Part shown: positions 22,697-25,274 of the stretch, in pieces
Layout: each line of letters begins with the position of its first letter
Numbering within the stretch: position 1 is the first letter of the stretch
NCBI GenBank assembly: GCA_944387745.1
Contig: CALXGD010000087.1
Location: 1-25,274, forward strand
Length of the DNA stretch: 25,274 bases
Direction: 5' to 3'
DNA from: an uncultured Oscillospiraceae bacterium
GTDB taxonomy: Bacteria > Bacillota_A > Clostridia > Oscillospirales > Oscillospiraceae
Program-made: the position numbers and the translations under genes
The notes under the pieces: generated by a model
The model's input: the letters and a program-made list of their open reading frames with translations, nothing else
Databases searched by the model: none
Told to the model about the DNA's origin: nothing

Positions 22697-22788
22697 AACC
22701 TTTTGCTGAAACAAACTTTACCACCAAACCCCTAAAAAAGCCATTCCCAATTTCATTATACATACAATAAGTAAATGCCTATATTTCA

Positions 22789-22864
22789 GCGGCTCCTCCT
22801 GCGGGAGGCAGGAGGCCGCAGATTGTCGTACCCTGGGCCGAGTTCCCTTCGGGCCCGGACCAGG
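22789..22864 (+). promoter_or_regulatory. Structured leader upstream of mutY
   Basis: Hairpin A pairs GCGGC (22789-22793) and CTCCTGC (22796-22802) with GCAGGAG and GCCGC (22808-22819) around loop GGGAG, with a 2-nt bulge. Hairpin B pairs CCTGG (22832-22836) with CCAGG (22860-22864), enclosing a GCCGA/TCGGGC stem. The mutY ribosome site (AGAGAGGTGA) follows. I do not recognise a known riboswitch. Confidence 0.4.
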
Positions 22865-22884
22865 CCGACCAGAGAGGTGACGTT

Positions 22885-23934
22885 ATGGACGAATTGGAAC
22901 AGCTGCCCCTTCCCCTTCTGCTCTGGTTTCGAGAGCACGCCCGGACGCTCCCCTGGCGGTCAAGTCCCACCCCTTACCACGTCTGGATCTCTGAGATCAT
23001 GCTGCAGCAGACCAGGGTGGCGGCGGTTTTGGACTATTACCGCCGGTTTCTGGAGGCAGTGCCTACCGTGGCGGATCTGGCCGCTCTGCCCCAGGATGCC
23101 CTGATGAAGCTGTGGCAGGGTCTGGGCTACTACAGCCGGGCCCGGAACCTGCAAAAAGCCGCTCAGCAGATCATGGAGGAGTTCGGCGGGATATTCCCAA
23201 ATACTTATGAGGAAATCCGCTCCCTGGCCGGGGTGGGGGACTATACTGCCGGAGCCATCGCCTCCATCGCATTCGGAATTCCGGTCCCGGCAGTGGACGG
23301 GAACGTGCTGCGTGTGGTGGCCCGGATTACCGGAGATTCTGGGGACGTCTCATCCCTCGCCATGAAGAAAAAAGTCACCGCCGCTTTGCAGGAAATCATC
23401 CCCAAGCAGGAGCCGGGGACCTTCAATCAGGCCATGATGGAGCTGGGGGCCACTGTCTGCCTGCCCAACGGGGCGCCCCTGTGCGGGCAGTGCCCCGCCG
23501 CTGCCTTCTGTCGGGCCTTTCAAGAGGGGCGCACCGGAGAGCTGCCAGTAAAAGCCCCTAAAAAAGCCCGCCAGGTGGAGAGCCGCACCGTCTACCTCCT
23601 GTTTTCTGGAAAAACTGTGGCCCTGCGGCGCAGGCCGGAAAAGGGCCTGCTGGCCGGACTGTGGGAGTACCCCAATGAGCCCACCCTGGAGCATACCATC
23701 CCCGCCGCTCTGGGGCTGGACCTGGAGGCCATGGAGCGCGTGGGGACCGGGAAGCACATCTTTACCCACATTGAGTGGCACATGACCGCCTACTCCGCCC
23801 AGGCGGAGGACCTGGCGCTCCCGGAGGGCTGGGTGTGGGTGGATCGGGCCGCCCTGGACTGGGAGTACGCCGTCCCCAACGCCTTTCAAGCATTCTCGGA
23901 GTATGTCAAAGGGAAATTGGGGTACTTTTCTTAG
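22885..23934 (+). CDS. mutY: A/G-specific adenine DNA glycosylase MutY
   Basis: A repair enzyme that removes adenine mispaired with 8-oxoguanine. The 349-residue protein has the catalytic Glu37 in SEIMLQQTR, a helix-hairpin-helix LAGVGDYTAG (114-123) and the catalytic Asp138 in VDGNVLRV. The iron-sulphur cysteines are C192, C200, C203 and C209, spaced C-x7-C-x2-C-x5-C, one residue more than the textbook C-x6 in the first gap. A C-terminal NUDIX-like domain (about 230-349) contains LLAGLWEYPNE and FTHIEWHM for 8-oxoG recognition. ATG at 22885 with GAGAGGTGA upstream. Confidence 0.96.
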   Translation: MDELEQLPLPLLLWFREHARTLPWRSSPTPYHVWISEIMLQQTRVAAVLDYYRRFLEAVPTVADLAALPQDALMKLWQGLGYYSRARNLQKAAQQIMEEFGGIFPNTYEEIRSLAGVGDYTAGAIASIAFGIPVPAVDGNVLRVVARITGDSGDVSSLAMKKKVTAALQEIIPKQEPGTFNQAMMELGATVCLPNGAPLCGQCPAAAFCRAFQEGRTGELPVKAPKKARQVESRTVYLLFSGKTVALRRRPEKGLLAGLWEYPNEPTLEHTIPAALGLDLEAMERVGTGKHIFTHIEWHMTAYSAQAEDLALPEGWVWVDRAALDWEYAVPNAFQAFSEYVKGKLGYFS

Positions 23935-23954
23935 CGGGAGTTTCACTGCCCACA

Positions 23955-23971
23955 GGCGCGCATAGCGCGCC
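23955..23971 (+). repeat. Short GC palindrome followed by CCTAC, between mutY and the radical SAM gene
   Basis: GGCGCGC (23955-23961) and GCGCGCC (23965-23971) form a 7-bp stem with loop ATA, followed by CCTACAC. Layout and flank resemble the hairpin at 9360-9390. There is a T-rich stretch (CTTTTATTT) 10 bp further on, too distant for a good terminator. Confidence 0.5.
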
Positions 23972-24052
23972 CCTACACACCTTTTATTTGGAATTTTAGG
24001 GTGACCCACTGGGCTGCCCGCCCAAATGAAAACCAATGAGGAGGGAATCACT

Positions 24053-24928
24053 GTGCTCTGTAATCTATGTCCCCGCCGGTGCAACGCCCTGCGGACTGAG
24101 ACGGAGGGGAACGGCTTCTGCCGGATGCCCGCCACCCCGGTGGCCGCCCGGGCAGCCCTCCACCAATGGGAGGAGCCCCCCATCTCCGGCACGCGGGGTT
24201 CGGGGACGGTTTTCTTCTCCGGGTGCTCCCTGAGATGCGTGTTCTGTCAGAACGAGAAGATCAGCCACCGGGATTTTGGAAAACCCCTCACTCTGGATAG
24301 GCTGCGGGCCGCCTGCCAGTCCCTGGTGGACCAGGGCGCCCACAACCTAAACTTTGTCAACCCCACCCACTATGCCCATGTGGTCCGCACCCTCTTGGAG
24401 GCTCCCTTTCCTGTCCCCGTCGTGTGGAACTCTGGCGGGTACGACCGGGTGGAGACGCTGAAAACCCTGAAGGGAAAAATTGACATCTACCTCCCGGATT
24501 TTAAGTATCTGGACTCCGGCACCGCCCGCCGCTACTCCGCCGCACCTGACTATCCTGAGGCCGCCCAGGCCGCCATCCTGGAGATGGTCCGCCAGACCGG
24601 CCCTTATGAGCTGGATGAACAGGGCCTGCTGCGCCGAGGGACGGTGATCCGCCACCTGATCCTACCCGGTCAGGTGAACCAGGCCAAGGCTGTCATGGAC
24701 TGGGTGGCCAGAGAATTCCCGCCCCATACTGTCTTGTTCTCCCTGATGAGCCAATACACCCCCTGGGGCGACCTGAGCCGCACCCCCGAGCTGAACCGAC
24801 GCCTGCGCCGGGGGGAGATGACCGCCGCCGTGGAATATATGCGGAATCTGGGGCTGGATGGCTTCTGCCAGGAGCGCACCAGCGCCCGGGAGGAGTACAC
24901 GCCCCCCTTTGACCTCACTGGTGTGTGA
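24053..24928 (+). CDS. Radical SAM protein, PflA-like (putative pyruvate formate-lyase activating enzyme family)
   Basis: A 291-residue radical SAM enzyme of the PflA-like family often annotated as putative pyruvate formate-lyase 1-activating enzyme; the true substrate is unknown. Radical SAM cysteines are C58, C62 and C65 in SGCSLRCVFCQNEKIS. An N-terminal CNLCPRRC plus GFC (C3, C6, C10, C23) adds a second cysteine cluster. Further landmarks are NFVNPTHY, VVWNSGGYD, YLPDFKYLD and LFSLMSQYTP. I start at GTG 24053 because GAGGAGGG (24038-24045) lies 7 nt upstream; an ATG at 24026 adds nine residues but has no ribosome site. No pyruvate formate-lyase gene is nearby. Confidence 0.88.
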   Translation: MLCNLCPRRCNALRTETEGNGFCRMPATPVAARAALHQWEEPPISGTRGSGTVFFSGCSLRCVFCQNEKISHRDFGKPLTLDRLRAACQSLVDQGAHNLNFVNPTHYAHVVRTLLEAPFPVPVVWNSGGYDRVETLKTLKGKIDIYLPDFKYLDSGTARRYSAAPDYPEAAQAAILEMVRQTGPYELDEQGLLRRGTVIRHLILPGQVNQAKAVMDWVAREFPPHTVLFSLMSQYTPWGDLSRTPELNRRLRRGEMTAAVEYMRNLGLDGFCQERTSAREEYTPPFDLTGV

Positions 24929-25101
24929 GGCTCGGGGCGGAACTGTACAAGAATTGTTCACAAAATTCCCCACTGTTTGCAAAAAATTCATAATGTTTTC
25001 ACGATTCTGCCTTAATTATCCGGTATGATATGGGTGTATCAAGGAATGATACATATCTCCCATTTCTCCCTCTCCTTTACAACTTTACAACACACACAGG
25101 C

Positions 25102-25136
25102 AAAGGACCTCGGCGTGAGCCGGGGTCCTTTGTCGT
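25102..25136 (+). terminator. Intrinsic terminator in the 3' intergenic region
   Basis: AAAGGACCTCGGC (25102-25114) pairs with GCCGGGGTCCTTT (25119-25131) over 13 positions with one wobble pair and loop GTGA, then GTCGTTTTT. It is 174 bp after the stop of the radical SAM gene, so it either ends that transcript late or ends a small RNA made from the AT-rich segment before it. Confidence 0.75.
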
Positions 25137-25224
25137 TTTTGAAAATTCCGCCCTCCCTTTCATCCTTACCCGGGGTGCCCGGACGGGGGCTGCTTTGTTC
25201 GTGGAATTTCACCGCGGAGGCCAT

Positions 25225-25252
25225 GTGACTTTCTGGACGGCCAGAAAGTCAC
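25225..25252. repeat. Perfect 12-bp inverted repeat near the window edge
   Basis: GTGACTTTCTGG (25225-25236) and CCAGAAAGTCAC (25241-25252) are exact complements around ACGG, followed by CAAAGAGCCGCCAAGGGG to the edge. The style resembles dispersed extragenic repeats in bacterial genomes. Only one copy is visible here. Confidence 0.55.
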
Positions 25253-25274
25253 CAAAGAGCCGCCAAGGGGTGGC

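Larger units (their letters stand above)
22533..22884 (+). other. Intergenic region before mutY
   Basis: This 352-base stretch has no real gene. It carries two terminator-like hairpins (22567-22598 and 22666-22696), a 14-codon reading frame (ATG 22621 to TAA 22665) with GAAGGAAGG just upstream, an AT-rich segment (22686-22785) with a TACAAT at 22763-22768 but no good -35, and a structured leader just before mutY (22789-22864). Confidence 0.4.
24929..25274. other. Intergenic region at the right edge, no convincing gene
   Basis: The first ~170 bases are AT-rich, contain TATGAT (25024-25029) without a good -35, and an imperfect hairpin GTATCA/TGATAC near 25036-25052. An isolated intrinsic terminator (25102-25136) follows without a coding gene directly upstream, and a 12-bp inverted repeat lies at 25225-25252. 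Open frames here have no ribosome site or family resemblance. Confidence 0.4.

Noticed and set aside
25025..25228. 67-codon frame at the right edge
   Set aside because: Runs through the intrinsic terminator, has no ribosome site and a non-protein-like composition.
1..25274. CRISPR arrays, tRNA or rRNA genes, insertion sequences
   Set aside because: No regularly spaced repeats, cloverleaf-like sequences or transposase frames were seen on either strand.

Overview
The window comes from a G+C-rich Gram-positive anaerobe, most likely a gut Clostridia member of the Oscillospiraceae (Flavonifractor/Lawsonibacter/Intestinimonas-like). The basis is the paired glgC/glgD glycogen genes typical of Firmicutes, strong AGGAGG-type ribosome sites, frequent TTG and GTG starts, a sporulation-type D,D-carboxypeptidase and clostridial-type MutY and C_GCAxxG_C_C proteins. 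The taxonomic call is inference from protein style, not from a marker gene.

Left flank (1-5410, minus strand): a glycogen synthesis operon glgB-glgC-glgD (glgD runs off the left edge). It is driven by a near-consensus sigma-A promoter (TTGACG-17-TATAAT) at 4121-4149. Upstream of it lies dacF, a secreted penicillin-binding D-Ala-D-Ala carboxypeptidase.

Centre (5649-18819, plus strand): a compact 13.2-kb run of phage structural genes in the same order as the PBSX/skin-type myovirus module: small and large terminase, portal, protease, decoration protein, major capsid, three connector/neck proteins, tail sheath, tail tube, tail-assembly chaperone with a -1 frameshift extension, a very short tape-measure-position protein, LysM tail protein, baseplate hub, spike, gp25-like wedge, gpJ and gpI-like proteins. 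The genes overlap or nearly touch, and the run ends in a strong intrinsic terminator at 18821-18872. Within the window it has everything expected for a DNA-packaging head plus contractile tail. It has no integrase, repressor, replication gene, tail fibre, holin or endolysin, and no full-length tape measure. Together with its position between housekeeping genes, this suggests a domesticated phage-like particle (PBSX-like or gene-transfer-agent-like) rather than an active prophage.

Right flank (18909-24928): a D-2-hydroxyacid dehydrogenase on the minus strand, divergent from recG (both with recognisable promoters), a C_GCAxxG_C_C redox-family protein, mutY, and a PflA-like radical SAM protein. 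The last 346 bases hold no convincing gene, but contain an isolated intrinsic terminator and a 12-bp inverted repeat at the window edge.

No tRNA, rRNA, CRISPR array or insertion sequence was seen.
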